Origin: Sesamum alatum
Taxonomy: Eukaryota; Streptophyta; Magnoliopsida; Lamiales; Pedaliaceae
NCBI GenBank assembly: GCA_034509735.1
Contig: JACGWO010000010.1
Span: 5,841,193 to 5,905,192, forward strand
Length of the DNA: 64,000 nucleotides
Direction of reading: 5' to 3'
The first letter of the stretch is position 1. The number at the start of each line of letters is the position of its first letter. Below the pieces are notes generated by a model. It saw only the letters and a program-made list of their open reading frames with translations, was not told the origin of the DNA and ran no database searches. Position numbers and translations under genes: made by a program. Of the stretch, positions 32,538-44,689 are shown piece by piece.

Positions 32538-34200
32538 AATAGTAGTTACATTCGTCTAGGACACTCTAATTTCAAGAAGACCACAAAATTCGAAGCTTAA
32601 ACTCTCACTAACTCTGTAACTTAGACTTGATGGTCCCGGCGATTGAGACCTCATAAGTTAGACACAGCTACAGGGATCATGAGTCCACCTTTGGAGGGTT
32701 GCTTCTGTTTAGGGCCTTTTTGAAGTTTCTCCTTCATCTGGTCCCATTGCAGAAAAGAAATTGGTTGTAGGTCATGAGTTCTTTACCCTTTTGTTGAGCT
32801 GAGTGGATTTCCCCAGAGGGGCTCCACGTGGTCTTCTTGTTGGAATCAATGTCACGCGCACTATCATGAGCCACATGATCTTCCTTGATTTTCTATGTTT
32901 GTGGATCATGTTGGTACCACATCAGCACCGTGGTCAGCAATCGACGTGACCTCTGATTTTTCATCACATAAATGTGTGTTTGTTTCCTGATCAACTGTTT
33001 GTTCGCCGGACAATTCGCCTGAGATTGTCCAAGTGTTCTACATTTAGTACATTTGTTCGGTACCATTCATATTCAAATTTGATCTTGCAGGGAGTGCATC
33101 GTCCACCATCTCCACTTGGAACCATAATCATCAGGTGCCTAGGTAATGTTGAGTTATAGTCTAGCATGACGCACACCCTGGCATAGTCAAGGCGACTATA
33201 GGCCCGTGTAATTACATCTTGATATAAAGGTCTTCCTGCTCCGCTTGCAACCATGGTCAAACCATCCTCTGTCCATAGTTCCGTCGGTAAATGCCTAAGC
33301 TTGATCCAAATAGGCACTTGTCTATGGCAATGCTTACGCAGGGTCATTCCTGGCTCCCACCTCTATAGCACAATAGGTAGTCCTTGAAAGAGCCAAGGGT
33401 CGCCCTTAATCACCTCCTTGATCACTGGAACTATTTTAAACTGGAAGAAAAGAACCTATTCGTTGTTGTTGTGACCTCATGGACTGCCAGCCAAGAAGAG
33501 AGCAAAAACACATTCAACTTATGCAAATATGGCTTCCTTCCTAAGAAGTGTCCAACAACCGTCGTCTCCCATCATAGGCCAGACAATGATTTCTCCATTC
33601 TGGATGTCCAGAGGTACAAATTTCAAGGTTTTCCTTGAAGATTGCATGAATCCAGCGACAATCATGTCCCTACATGATGGTCTAATTGTGGCTGCAACTT
33701 CACGTTACCAATATTGATATCTCGATCCTTTTGTTGATCTGTATGGAAAAGGTTCTCGATAGTAGTACTTTCTTGTACCCCTTTCCCTTATCTTTGGCCC
33801 TAGAGGTGCCTTATGCACGCGGGTAAAGGTTCGATGCATGGATTGAGAAACCTTAGCAGCACAACTACGGTTTCCTGCAGTAGATAACTCTTGAAGTTGC
33901 ATTGGAGCAGGAACATAAGGTTGCACAGATGTCCCTGCCCCCCAAAACCACTTCGCCTTCGAACATGCCTCCCACTTGGCACGTAAAAAGATCAAGAATG
34001 ACAAAAGAATTCAAGTCTCCATGGTCGATCACATGCTCTGCCAGACTAAGAAACTGCATAAAGTTGAATCCTGTTAGGGTATCATCATCCCCTACCCTAT
34101 CACCCTCCTCACCAGCCTCCTCCATCATCAGGCTAGAGCTACCAGCCCATGTTGCTACTAGGTTAGGAGTGTAAAGTCGTAGGTGTGTGTGGTGTCTGAG
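32538..34200 (-). pseudogene. L1 LINE ORF1 (DUF4283-type)
   Basis: The minus strand begins near 34174 with an acidic Glu/Asp-rich start, then blocks of the plant L1 ORF1 nucleic-acid-binding domain: VPIWIKLRHLPTELWTEDGL, VASGAGRPLYQDVITRAYSR, LDYARVCVMLDYN and CKIKFEYEW (33030-33330). The cysteine knuckle that should follow is degenerate. ORF1 precedes ORF2 in L1 elements and both lie on the minus strand, so this is plausibly the 5' part of the LINE at 13330-21066, separated by the copia complex. Confidence 0.8.
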
Positions 34201-34550
34201 AGAGAAGAGAAAGAATAAGGTTCCATAATTTTTTTTTTCTACTGAGCTTTTCTTTTCTTCTTCTTTTTTTTTTTTTTTGTTTGATAATTAATATGAGATT
34301 TATTAAATTACTTGAAAGTAAACTTGCACCCATCCATGCACATTATTTGAAGAACCCATTTTGATCCAAGAAACAAAATATAAAAATCCACGAACCCAAT
34401 AATTTGGGTAAAGAATTTTCTATCACACTTTGTGTTACACAATAATGTCACATCCACACGTATAATATATATAATCATATTTTTATATTATGAAATAATT
34501 TAAGTATATTTTTTTAATTTAAAAAATGACATCACTGGAAGAAATAAAAT
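34201..34550. other. AT-rich spacer
   Basis: Contains a CTT/T-run (34250-34280) and AT-rich sequence between the LINE 5' end and the inverted LTR. No gene or clear repeat boundary seen. Confidence 0.5.
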
Positions 34551-35435
34551 CGATGCGAGCAAGAAATGGTACTCGGGTCCAATTAGAGTTTAAAGTAACG
34601 ATATAAAATGCTAGAGTACAAGTGAGTGAAAATTGAGAGTGGGATTAGTCGTTTATTGTGCACACGAAAGAAATTGGAGTTGAAGTAAAACTCCAAGTAA
34701 GAAAATAAAGTTGTTGTTTCAGCCAAAGTTGTAGCATGCATGAAGGTGAAAGTTGGCCTCTTGTGTTAGGGGAGCTCTTAATTTATACGCAACCCTCGAT
34801 CGATTGGATCCCACATATTTGATGGAGGATTATCTCAAGGTGGTTGGATAAGGCTAAATCCTCCACGGATTCAGTAGGGGGTCATCTCGCAACGGTTGGA
34901 GGATCCCCCCGGACTCAGTGGAGGGTTATCTCCTGGCAATTGGAGACCCCACGATCCTCGAGGGCGATTGGAGTCTGTTGTAAGATAGGGGTATCTTCTA
35001 GACATAAGATTATCTTCCTGAATTTTCGGCAAAGTTGTTGAGAAGATACCTTCCCTCAATTGAAATCCCAAGACTTTAAAGTTTAGATGTTTCTTCTGGC
35101 TGAGGGTGTCACATGTCCCCCGCTGAGGTGGTTGATCCTTATTTGATTTTGTGGGTTGTGCCCTAAGAGGTCCCACTGGATGTCACCTACGCCACCCGTG
35201 GACGCTGCGTGGTATGGGCTTCTACTTTTATTGGGCCTAAGCCCCTAAATTTTCTTGTGGGCCTAGTAGGCCCTCTTGGATTTGGGTCGCTTGGGGTTTT
35301 GGGGGGCACCTCGGGCCTTTACCTGAACTGGGCCTCTTGGGGGGCATGTTGAGCCTTGCATTCCTTTGAACCCTTGCGATCTCTTTCTTCATTCTCCTTT
35401 GTGCCTTTTGGGCCAGCCTATTTTCATGAGTATCA
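34551..35435 (-). mobile_element. Gypsy-type LTR, inverted relative of 4490-5486
   Basis: On the minus strand it starts TGATACTCATGAAAATAGG, has GCCCAGTTCAGGTAAAGGCC, GGTGCCCCCCAAAA, a TATA box (GTATAAATTAAGAGCTCCCC, about 34775-34794) and ends near CTCGCATCG. The TATA surroundings and the tail ending TTACTTT match the plus-strand LTR at 4490. No internal region or PBS adjoins it, so it is solo or a remnant. Confidence 0.65.
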
Positions 35436-36183
35436 CTAATATTTAAACATGATTAATTGTCATGATTAATAAAAAATAGCCGTAGTAAATAATTATTGAC
35501 TACAACCACATAATGTTTTTCAAGGGTGACAAATATTTGTCATGACTAAAAGTTATTGCAAATATTTTTGTCATGGCTAAGAGCCACGGCTAATACTTTT
35601 GCCATGATAAATAAGGTAAAATTCTTCATCATTTTTATTTAACCATGATTAATAATAATCATTTACTAAATTTTAGTCCATAACAATTAAAATATAAATA
35701 ATAGTATTTTTTAATATATATTAATTACTCATTGGTTATAACACCAATACACGTAAGTCTAATAAAAGAATCCACACTAAATAATTTGAGGGACCAACCC
35801 TGTACCCTGAACACATGTCAAGAGAATTTTGGATCTTTACTTTTCTCAAACAAATAAAAAAACCCTCAGACAAATACAAGCTAGCACTGCAAGAGGTTGG
35901 TCCATTATTTCTCCTTTGAAAGGTGACCCCGTGACCTTATTTTTGTTCTTTTGCCAGCTCCCAAACACCCCTTATGAACCTCACCTTTCTTCACAAACCC
36001 ACACTTCCATTTCATAACATGAAAACTCCAAAAACCAACTTATTTTATACACTCTAAGTCATGACTACAACAATCAAGTCAAAAGGCTAGTGGATCTCAA
36101 ACCCAATATTTCTACACTATAATACCAATTATTGATAAAAATTTCACACCTTGTTTTCCCATTTGCTTTCAAGAAAACCAGAC
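35436..36183. other. Intergenic region upstream of the inhibitor gene
   Basis: 35436-35650 contains repeated CATGATTAAT and GTCATGRCTAA words like CACTA subterminal repeats, but only one possible end (CACTAAT at 35434) is seen. The promoter of the gene at 36184 should lie in 35900-36150; a weak TATA-like TTTTATACAC is at about 36045. Confidence 0.4.
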
Positions 36184-36724
36184 ATGGGATTTTCTTGGTT
36201 TCTGCTGCTCGTCACTCTTTCCTTTCAACTCATTAATCCGACTTTATCAGCAAATGGGAACTCAGATTTGATTCAGCAGACTTGCAAGAACACAAAGTAC
36301 TATGATCTGTGTGTTTCGTCGTTGAAATCTGATTCCTCCAGCCTCAAAGCAGACTCCAAACTAGGGTTGGCTCTCATCATGGTTAGGTTGAATGGCTAAT
36401 GCCACAGCCACAAACTCCTACATTTCCTCCCAGATTCTGAGTGTCAAGAACGACACGGCGGTGAGAAAAGTGATGAAGGAATGTGCCGACAAGTATGCCT
36501 TTGCGAATGATGCCCTCCAGAACTCTGTCCAAGATTTGAGCACTGAGTTGTATGATTACGCCTACATGCATGTGATGGCTGCTGCAGATTACCCGAATGC
36601 ATGCCGGAATGCTTTTAAGAGGTATCCTGGATTGGTTTATCCACAAGAACTTGCGGTTAGGGAGGAGGCTTTGAAGCATATTTGTGATGTGGTTTTGGGG
36701 ATTATTGATGCTCTTGGATTTTGA
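36184..36724 (+). pseudogene. Pectin methylesterase/invertase inhibitor-like protein, one-base frameshift
   Basis: The start at 36184 (MGFSWFLLLVTLSFQL) gives a clear signal peptide; an ATG 33 bases upstream would put charged residues before it and is less likely. The mature part has the PMEI pattern: CKNTKYYDLC (cysteine pair 1), then ECADKYAF and NACRNAF (pair 2), and a helix ending VREEALKHICDVVLGIIDAL. The first frame stops at 36397-36399; the rest continues in the next frame from the overlapping ATG at 36392, so one extra A at 36390-36391 breaks an intronless gene of about 180 residues. Known relatives inhibit cell-wall/vacuolar invertase or pectin methylesterase; the sequence looks closer to the invertase-inhibitor type, but I cannot decide. 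An AATAAA lies near 36865. A sequencing error is a real alternative to a pseudogene. Confidence 0.82.
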
Positions 36725-38220
36725 TGCTGTCATTGTAATTTAATTTATGCTGTTTTCACTGTTTTTTTTTTTTTTTTTTTTTTGTGTATGTGTGTGAATT
36801 TGCAGTGTTGAAATTTCTAGATGTGTTGTGATGTAGTGATTTTTTGTTTATATTGTGGATTAAAATAAAAGTTTTGATGTTGTTTTTATACTTTGATTAA
36901 AAAAAAAAAATCCCTTGGCCCATCTTGTAATTTCAATGTAGGTCATGTAGGTCCTTAAATTTGAGGTGGGTGTTGCTTTAATTAATTTTGTAGACTTTTG
37001 AGGCAACTACTTTAATTTGATTTGCAGGTTCTTGGATATGGTTTTTAAATGGTTAGAAACATCTTTATGCTCTAGTTAACCAGTTAGAACACTTTTAAAG
37101 TGGGGATAATATATGGTCTCTCCTCAAATTTGATGTAATTATATATAAATATTATATAGTTTGATAGATTACATCTAGTATTTTTAATATTTATTTTCGT
37201 CTAATAAATAGATCCATCAATTAAGTAAAATTTATGAAATTTGCTGATATTAGCAAAAAAAAATAAAAAAAAAGAATAAAAATTCATATTTACCACCAAT
37301 AGACTTACTACTGACTTATTTCAGGTCAAACGAATCTTTTCTGACTAAACTACTCTTATAACGGTGAAGATGTACCTCCTCACATGCATTAATACGTATA
37401 AAGATGTATAAGAGTAGTTTGATCAAAAAATATTCATTTGACCTGCAAAAAAGTATTTCTAAGAACATGCACTTTTTAGTAAGTATTTTCTGAAAAATCC
37501 TTTCATACATATATTTGGTAAACTATAATCTTACAATTTATTGTAATAAAATTCAGAAATATCAACTTTTAGTTATTTACAGGACAAAAGAGTCTGAAAT
37601 GCAATTTTGGAAACACCACCGGTTCTCGCTTCTTGAAAATGGACTTTCCGAGGAGTAATTTGTAACTTTAAAAATTATTTTATATATTAACTATCAAATT
37701 ATTTAATAATTTTTAAATGGACTTTCACGTCTAAAGTCCAAATATGAAAACATGCACTAAAGCAACACTCATCATGGAAAAGACTGTTAAAGGACTATTT
37801 CTCACCTGCATCGGATTTTTTTAAGTCATAGAACGTACTTAAAAGACTGGTTATAAATAAATAATTTTCATGTTCAGAACGTGTATGGATTGACATGCAA
37901 TGTAGGTCTCTTGATGGGTTGGTGTCCATTAAACTGGATTGATGAATACAAAGCCATTGAGTATCTCGACAAAAAAAATGAAACTAATAAAGATAAAATG
38001 AAAATTGATTTAAAAAAACGACACTTCGAAGTTTGAACCATCTAAAGGAGATAAGATTAAATGATAATATCTATATATTAGGTACATAATACTTGACCCT
38101 TTGACCAATATCCTAGTTTTTTTAATAATTTTTTAAAATCTGAAAGTATGGGAATCATTCCTTGACCTCGAGATCTAGCTCTGACTCAAATTCTAGTACC
38201 TCTATGTCCTCCAATCTGTT
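36725..38220. other. AT-rich intergenic region
   Basis: Holds the 3' UTR of the inhibitor gene with a ~24-bp T-run (36760-36783) and AT-rich DNA. No coding region recognised. Confidence 0.6.
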
Positions 38221-38493
38221 CACTCCATTATAAAAAAGCAACTTAATAACAACGAATAAATTTGTTGTTAAAATCAGCGTCGAATTAATTAGTAAGTAAA
38301 TTTTTTGTTGCTAATTTACACTATTTAATATATATGTTAAACAATTCGTTGCTAAATTTGTTAGCAAGTAAATTTTCGTTGCTAAATTTGTTAACAAGTA
38401 AATTTCTTTTATTAAATAATATAGATTAGCAACGATAATTTTACTTGCTAATTAGCTCGACAGTAATTTTTTTTTCGTTACTATCTTATAGTG
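38221..38493. mobile_element. Probable CACTA-type MITE
   Basis: The right end reads CTATCTTATAGTG, i.e. CACTATAAGATAG on the other strand; the left end reads CACTCCATTATAAAAAAGC. Inside are five to six repeated words GTTGCTAAATTTGTTA, AGTAAATT and ACTTGCTAA on both strands. No matching 3-bp TSD (GTT against CTC), and the left terminus is mutated. Confidence 0.5.
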
Positions 38494-38539
38494 CTCTTTA
38501 GAAGTTGTTTGGTCTTTGTCAAGACAACTTGAAGTTCAA

Positions 38540-41330
38540 AGTGCTTGTTGTGGGGTCGTGCACTAAGGAATGCACCCGTCAACAGCACGACCCGAAGCCC
38601 TCTCGTCGAGATGATTAATATATTTGTACATTTTTATCTTGATTCGGATGAGAGGAAATCCTCTCTTTTACATCATCTATTAAAAGTCGGGATAAAAGGA
38701 AATTTGTCATACATATTACATTCCCTCTTACTATGTTGTCTGAATTCCCTTGCCCAATCTTGTTGTGCACCAACTTCCTTCTAAGTGTATTGCAGTTTAT
38801 CTTTTATACAGGTCTTAGTTATTCGGTCGCAACTCTTTTAGAAGACGTAATAAGTCGTACGGGTGTGAGTCCTACCTAACTAGTGCCAAACTCCATAAGA
38901 GACATTCTATGTTTTATTATAATAACACATACTTTGAGATCGAACCCACTTTGTCTCGTTCCAAAACTCAGGGCTTTTATTATGTCACATCCCAACTTGT
39001 GTGTAGGTTTGTTGATAGTCTTTTGAACACTGCAGGTTTTGGAAAGATAAATAATTCTTTATAGAGGCTCCAAGCAATCGTCCTTGGAATGTGTCTTTTT
39101 CTGTGGTTTAGATAGTCCATCTAGGATGAGAACTTCATAGAGAATGTTTTGATAGGTCACTACGATGCAACAATTTTTGTTAAAATAGGAAATTCCTTGT
39201 ATGGTCGGACAATCCCTTGCTAGAATACAATGCCATATCCATCTAACTCCACCCATAAGTGGCATAAGTCCAAGCACAGCTCACAATCCGAAAAGAGGTC
39301 TCACAAGCACGAAATGGACATTGTCAAGGATGTTGTCATTTCGGCTCATTGAGCTTAAGTAGTAAAAGGACTAGGCCAAACCCCTCTAAGCATGCAAATG
39401 TGGTCAAGAGGCTAAAGACTAGCGAGCATCGCTCAAAAAAGGGTCATATTGAAGTTCATGCGATAAGGCGTATGGATGACCCAAGTGCTTTAAGTGATGC
39501 CATTGTACCCGACTAACGCATTTCAGCTAACAGCTCTGTCTTACATAATCGTGCGGGTGAGGACTCATTCAAACTCTATTGACGTCTTTCCTCGCTACCA
39601 ACTAGGCCTGTCAATGGGTAGGGTCAGGCCCATACCCTAAAAATACCCAATGCAACAATTAGTGTATAGGTCCAGACTCGATGGGCCCAAGCCAAATATA
39701 TTCTGCTAGACCCGAATTTTCGGGTCCAGGTCCGGGCTCGACTCGGATACTTCTTCTTCTTCTTCTTCCTTTTTTTTGAAAAAAATTATCATTTTAAGTT
39801 GTGCACAACTAACGCACACACAACCAACCATTGAAGCAACTCTCATTTCTCACCAAATATTATATCCAAAATGCACAAACCAAAAAGAAAAAATATTTTC
39901 ATCAACCAGACAAAATTGAAAACAAAATTGTAATTTATCATTTATATTATCTGAAAATCCCATGTTAACCCACCTACGGAAACCTTCTAAATAATGGTAT
40001 TTTGTTAGATTCTTGATTGTCATTTTCTGAACTTGCTTTTGCTATTTTCTCTTCAATGAAATAGAAACATGTAGAGCAAAATCAAGAATTCAAATCGGTT
40101 AGATCTGAAAGTGGAGTAGATTTGAAGGGAAAAGTGTGCGGCGCTTCAAGCAGCAAAGGATGTGCGATGGTGCTTCAAGCAGCGGATCTGGGCGGCACTT
40201 GGTGGAGACGGGTTTGGAGAACAGTGGCGAGTTTGGAGAGTAGCGGTCTTGCAGCGGTGGCGACGGGTTTGAAGAGGCAGAGCTAATGGTGGGTTTGGAG
40301 TGCAAGTCTCGTCTGTGAGTTGAGACTTGAGAGTGTTAGGGCAACATGTGAGTGTTAGGGTATGGGTTGGGTATGGATAATAATGGGTATATTACCCGAC
40401 CCAGACCAACTCGTTTTAATTTAATGGGTTTGGATCTGGGTCTGGGTAGGGGCCTGGGTCTGATTAAAATTATGGGCTTGGGTTTGGGTCTATACTTATT
40501 GTAATGGGCCTGGGTATGGGTAAATTTGGCCCATTGACAAGCCTACTACCAGCTAGCCTTGGCACAAGTACACCATGCCCGTATAGAGATGTTAGAGTTA
40601 CATCATGGTGTAGGCATGATGCTTCGTGCCCACATATGTCTTTCCACTTCTCTTTATCTCATGACATGATGACCTTATTTATATTTAGGTTGTCTTTTCT
40701 GGACCAGGTACCCCCCAAAAGTGCTTATTAGAGGTATGATTGTGGGGAGGTTGAAGAACTTATCCAATCAGTAAAGCATAAGAAGAAGAATGTTGACGTT
40801 GCTTAGTGATTCTACAACAAGTTCGTAGACAGTTTTTGGCCAAGGAATGTGAGATTCATATGTCACAAGAAGACCCGATGTCCAGCAGAAAGGAACTCTC
40901 TAATTTGGAGGTTGAGTATGAGTCTGAGAAGCACAAAATATATGAAACTAGCAAGCACGAAGTCAACGTGATTCTCTCCAATATGAGGAGCATCAATAAT
41001 CAATCCAAAGGATTCGTCTAAAAAGAGCTCAGGACTTCAAGAAGCCCCTACTAAATGGATGTTCTCAATGGAGCTACTACGGATAGTTACTTGGGCTTCT
41101 TAAAATTCCAAGATCAGCTTCATCACGTAGCCAGTATAGAAAAGATTTTGACCTCTCCTTTTGCTATTGTGCAGAGGACTCTCATAAGTTATAAGACTAT
41201 CAGCCTTGTGATCTTGACACTACCACTAATGAATTCGCCTCTTTTACCTCTGATGCTCCTCCAACTTCTATGATTGTCAGTCCTTCAATAGACGAAGTTG
41301 AGAGCAGTGAGAAAGACAAGTGATTGTGAT
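38540..41330 (+). pseudogene. Degenerate retrotransposon remnant, possibly gypsy ORF1/gag region
   Basis: Coding-like but broken sequence on the plus strand, split by the hAT element at 39603-40545. Traces include PNLCVGLLIV, LALAQVHHARIEMLELHH and a charged coiled-coil-like SNLEVEYESEKHKIYETSKH (40900-40960). The style resembles the N-terminal ORF of large Tat/Ogre-type gypsy elements, but I recognise no defining motif. Confidence 0.35.
39603..40545. mobile_element. hAT-type non-autonomous element with 8-bp TSD
   Basis: Left end TAGGCCTGTCAATGGG; the reverse complement of the right end is TAGGCTTGTCAATGGG (15 of 16 match). The flanks are CTACCAAC (39595-39602) and CTACCAGC (40546-40553), an 8-bp target duplication with one mismatch, as expected for hAT. 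Subterminal blocks GGGTCTGGGT and GGGCCTGGG are repeated. 943 bp, no transposase; a CTT repeat at 39750-39769 inside. Confidence 0.9.
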
Positions 41331-42109
41331 CTGATCACGAATTTTGTGGAGATTCTCCAATCTGTAGCATATCCCGCTATTTTGCTCCCTACGTAGAGGA
41401 CGTAAATAGTGTCTTTGCGGCATATTTTTGCTTGTATAGTTTATTGCAACTATAGGGGGTTGGTAAGGTGTGATCATCAATTTTGTGGATTTTAATTTGT
41501 AATAACGACATGTTTCTCAATAAAAGATCCGCCATGGGACCATTCTACTTATGCAGTTATTAAATATTTTATCAAAGTTGCATTGTTGTGTTTGTTACAT
41601 TCAACTGTTTTTGCTTGATGGCACATCGCTATGATCTTTTCAGATGGAATCAGTTTTTTCATGTTTTGTCGATCTTTCACATACCGTAATGATTGTTTTG
41701 ATTATTTTCAAATCTTATGAAATTTTTTTCTTTTAAAAAGTGCTTTCACCTTTCTTAGACCGTATCGAATTTCTCAGTAGTCTTAACCTCTTGAGATCTT
41801 TATGAATCTTTTTTATCTTTTTAGAACGTATTGATCTTTCTAGATCATGCTAACCTCTTCAGATCTTTTTTGAATTACAATTAAAAAAAATGTGGTCTAG
41901 TTATCTCTCTATCATTGATTTTAATTGTATTTCAACTGACAGTTTATGCTCATACACTATACTAACAAAAGATAAATATTTCGGCAATTAATGAAATGCA
42001 TGGTTTTGAGTTCAACGATCAATTTATCATAAATCTCATGTTTGTAATGACGATAATATTAAATAATTGGCAAAAGAAGTATTTAATCTAGCATTCATGT
42101 TTTCAACAT
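41331..42109. other. Unassigned region
   Basis: AT-rich sequence with repeated TCTTTTT and TAGACCGTATCGA-like words (41690-41870). Nothing coding recognised. Confidence 0.5.
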
Positions 42110-44600
42110 GTCCAACAAAAAGCAATATGCCTAGCTACTAAATGAAAAAAAACAACATCATCCTGATGATCTTGACTTACATCGTTATAAATATTTTTTT
42201 TCGAGTTGTGCACGCTCCAAATTCATGCCAGGCCTTCTCCTTGGATCTTGCCTTGCATACTTTGGTTTATCTTGAATTGCGTTTTCTATGCTCGCATCAC
42301 GTTCTCCATGAGCTTTGAAACTTCCAAATATTTTAGCACCAGATCACCAACCTATTGAGCTCTCGCCTTCTTTTTGGAGGTTTTAATCATGTTGTTTTTA
42401 TATTGCTAATTCTTCATGTATACAACATTTGTTTCTCCTTGGTTTGCAAGTTCATCATTCGTTGTTCGTGGTTAACGATTGGATCATAACATGACTCCAT
42501 CATCATCATTGACTATATTTCTGTCGAGACCACAACCTTTGATCTATAGACCAAGCACAAAAGGTTTTCACCTATTAAGGTTATGGAGTTTGTTCTATAT
42601 GCCCAAAGTACTCTCAGCAGCTCATCAACTTATTCTGACTTTGCTCCCTCCAGCATTGTTTTAAGGTTCTACGTGTTGTCATGTTATTTACTTTTATTTG
42701 GCCATTAGCTTGTGGGTTCCCTACCGCGGTGAAGTTTTGTTCAATACTCACCCCCTTACACCATTCCGTGATCTTTTGTCCTTGGAATTGCCTTTTTGGG
42801 ATGACGAATTTTATGACTCTTCAGATGAATTTGCATCTCGAAGTAGCATACTATGTTCTACCAAGACTCCCTTTATGTTATCTGGATGGCCACTTCAGCT
42901 TCAACCCGCTTACCGAAGTATTCAACAACCACATATACTTTTTTTGTCCTTTACCTTGTGGGAATGGTCCTACTATATCGATTTGCCACTAGTCAAAAGG
43001 ATACAGGAGATTGTTTGCACCATCATACGAAGTTCACAAAGTTTTTCATCAAGGTCAGCTAAAAGTGCCCTTGTCGTAATATTCTTGTAGCTAACGATCA
43101 TCCTATGCGATTTTTGCAACATCCCTCATGAATTTTTTGCATCACATACTTCGCTTCCTTGGGGTCTAAACATTTCAGCATTGGACCCTTGAAGGTCCTT
43201 TTACAAATTTCCTCCTGAAAGATCGTGAATCTAAAAGCTCTTTTTTCCAAAATTTAATTTTTCCGATCAATCCCCCAACTTTGTTTTTCTTGTTGTAGAT
43301 ATTCAATCATTTCTGACTTCCAGCTTTTTTCACTTCATTGGGCATCACCATGTTCCCTAATTCCTTAATGTCTTTCTCATAGGGCTCGACCTGGAGACCT
43401 TCTACGACCAAAATGACGACCTTCCTGCTTTAACCTTCAACAACCATGTTAGCAAATTCGGACAAGGTACCCGCCCTTCAATTTTCTAGATGTATGGCCT
43501 TTTTCAATAATCAAGTGTGAAACTTTCAAATCCCTCCACCAAGGTACTGGCCTTTTTCAAGTACAACTTCCTTATCTTCTCTGGCTTCATAAGCCCCCAC
43601 CCCACCCCTGAAGTGATTAGGCACCAATTGAGAGTCTGTAATTTCAATCATTTTTTAAGCTTTCAACTTCCTAATTTGAGGCCAGATATCAAATCCTTGT
43701 ACTCTGTTTCATTATTGGTGATCTAAAAGGCTAGGTTGATCGCCACCTCCAATTAAACTCTAGATAGTCCCATGATCCGAATGCCAACACCTCCATGGTG
43801 TGGCATTGATGAGTCGTCTATATGCAACATCAACTTGTCCATTTTCTATAGCATTCATATTTGCATGTTGTTCATGTTGTATGGACTTAGTGATGGGTTT
43901 GACCATAAATGCCGCTAGTAGTTGCACTTTGATAGAATTTCTTTCCTGAAATTTTATTAAGAATTCATCCACCTCGATGGGCCACTTGACTAGCCTGCCC
44001 GAAGCCTCTGGTCTTGTTAGTATCTATTTTTTCGGATGATCAGTTAGGACCACAATGTGATGAGATTGGAAGTACTGTCTAAGCTTCATTTGTGTTGCAA
44101 CCAAGGCTAAAGTTAGCTTTTTTAGTTCCATGTATTTCCTTTTATGCATCTTGTAACATCTTAGACACATAGTAGATTAGTTGATGTCTGTCTTTGACCC
44201 CCCTAACTAACACCAAACTCAATGCCCCCTTCGATATGGCCAAACATAAAAAATAGTGATTCTCCCGATACTAGTTTAGTTAGGCAAGGCAGCTCATATA
44301 ATACGTCTTCAAATCCTAGAAAACTCTTCGCACTTTTCAGTCCATTCAAAGTTTTTCACATTTATTACGTTTCTGAAAATGATAAACTTTTATTCACCAA
44401 CCAATAAGAGTCTACTCAAGGATGCAAGCCTCTCGGTTAACTGTTAGACCTCCTTAGTGGTTCTTGGAGACTGGATATTGACGATCACTTTAATTTTCTC
44501 AAGGTTTGCTTTTATTCCTTTTTCTTTACCGTGTAACCAAGAACTTCCCTCATCCTATATTTCTACAGGATGTGTGAATTGTGAAATGTATTGTATAACA
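42110..44600 (-). pseudogene. Degenerate Tat-like Ty3/gypsy pol (RT end, RNase H, integrase)
   Basis: Read on the minus strand from the right: HHIVVLTDHPLKKIL and RPEASGRLVKWPIEVDEFLI (44000-44080), the RT/first RNase H part; NNETEYKDLISGLKL (about 43680-43730), the second RNase H typical of Tat elements; KRTFKGPMLKCLDPKEAKYV and QKIHEGCCKNRIG (43100-43240), the integrase zinc-finger region; IDIVGPFPQGKGQKK (about 42970) with the first catalytic Asp; LWAYRTNS (about 42600); and QVGDLVLKYLEVSKLMEN (about 42340). Many stops; no LTRs found. Confidence 0.75.
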
Positions 44601-44689
44601 GATTGTCTTACGAAATAAACCTTTTCTCTTTAACTTAATTATTACATACGCTTAGCTATTACACATAATTATTACATACACTACACTTG

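Noticed and set aside
35434..35650. CACTA MITE
   Set aside because: Subterminal-like repeats are present, but the only terminus overlaps the last bases of the LTR at 34551-35435 and no opposite end is seen.
36383..36733. Minus-strand open frame of 116 codons
   Set aside because: Antisense to the inhibitor-like gene with its PMEI cysteine pattern.
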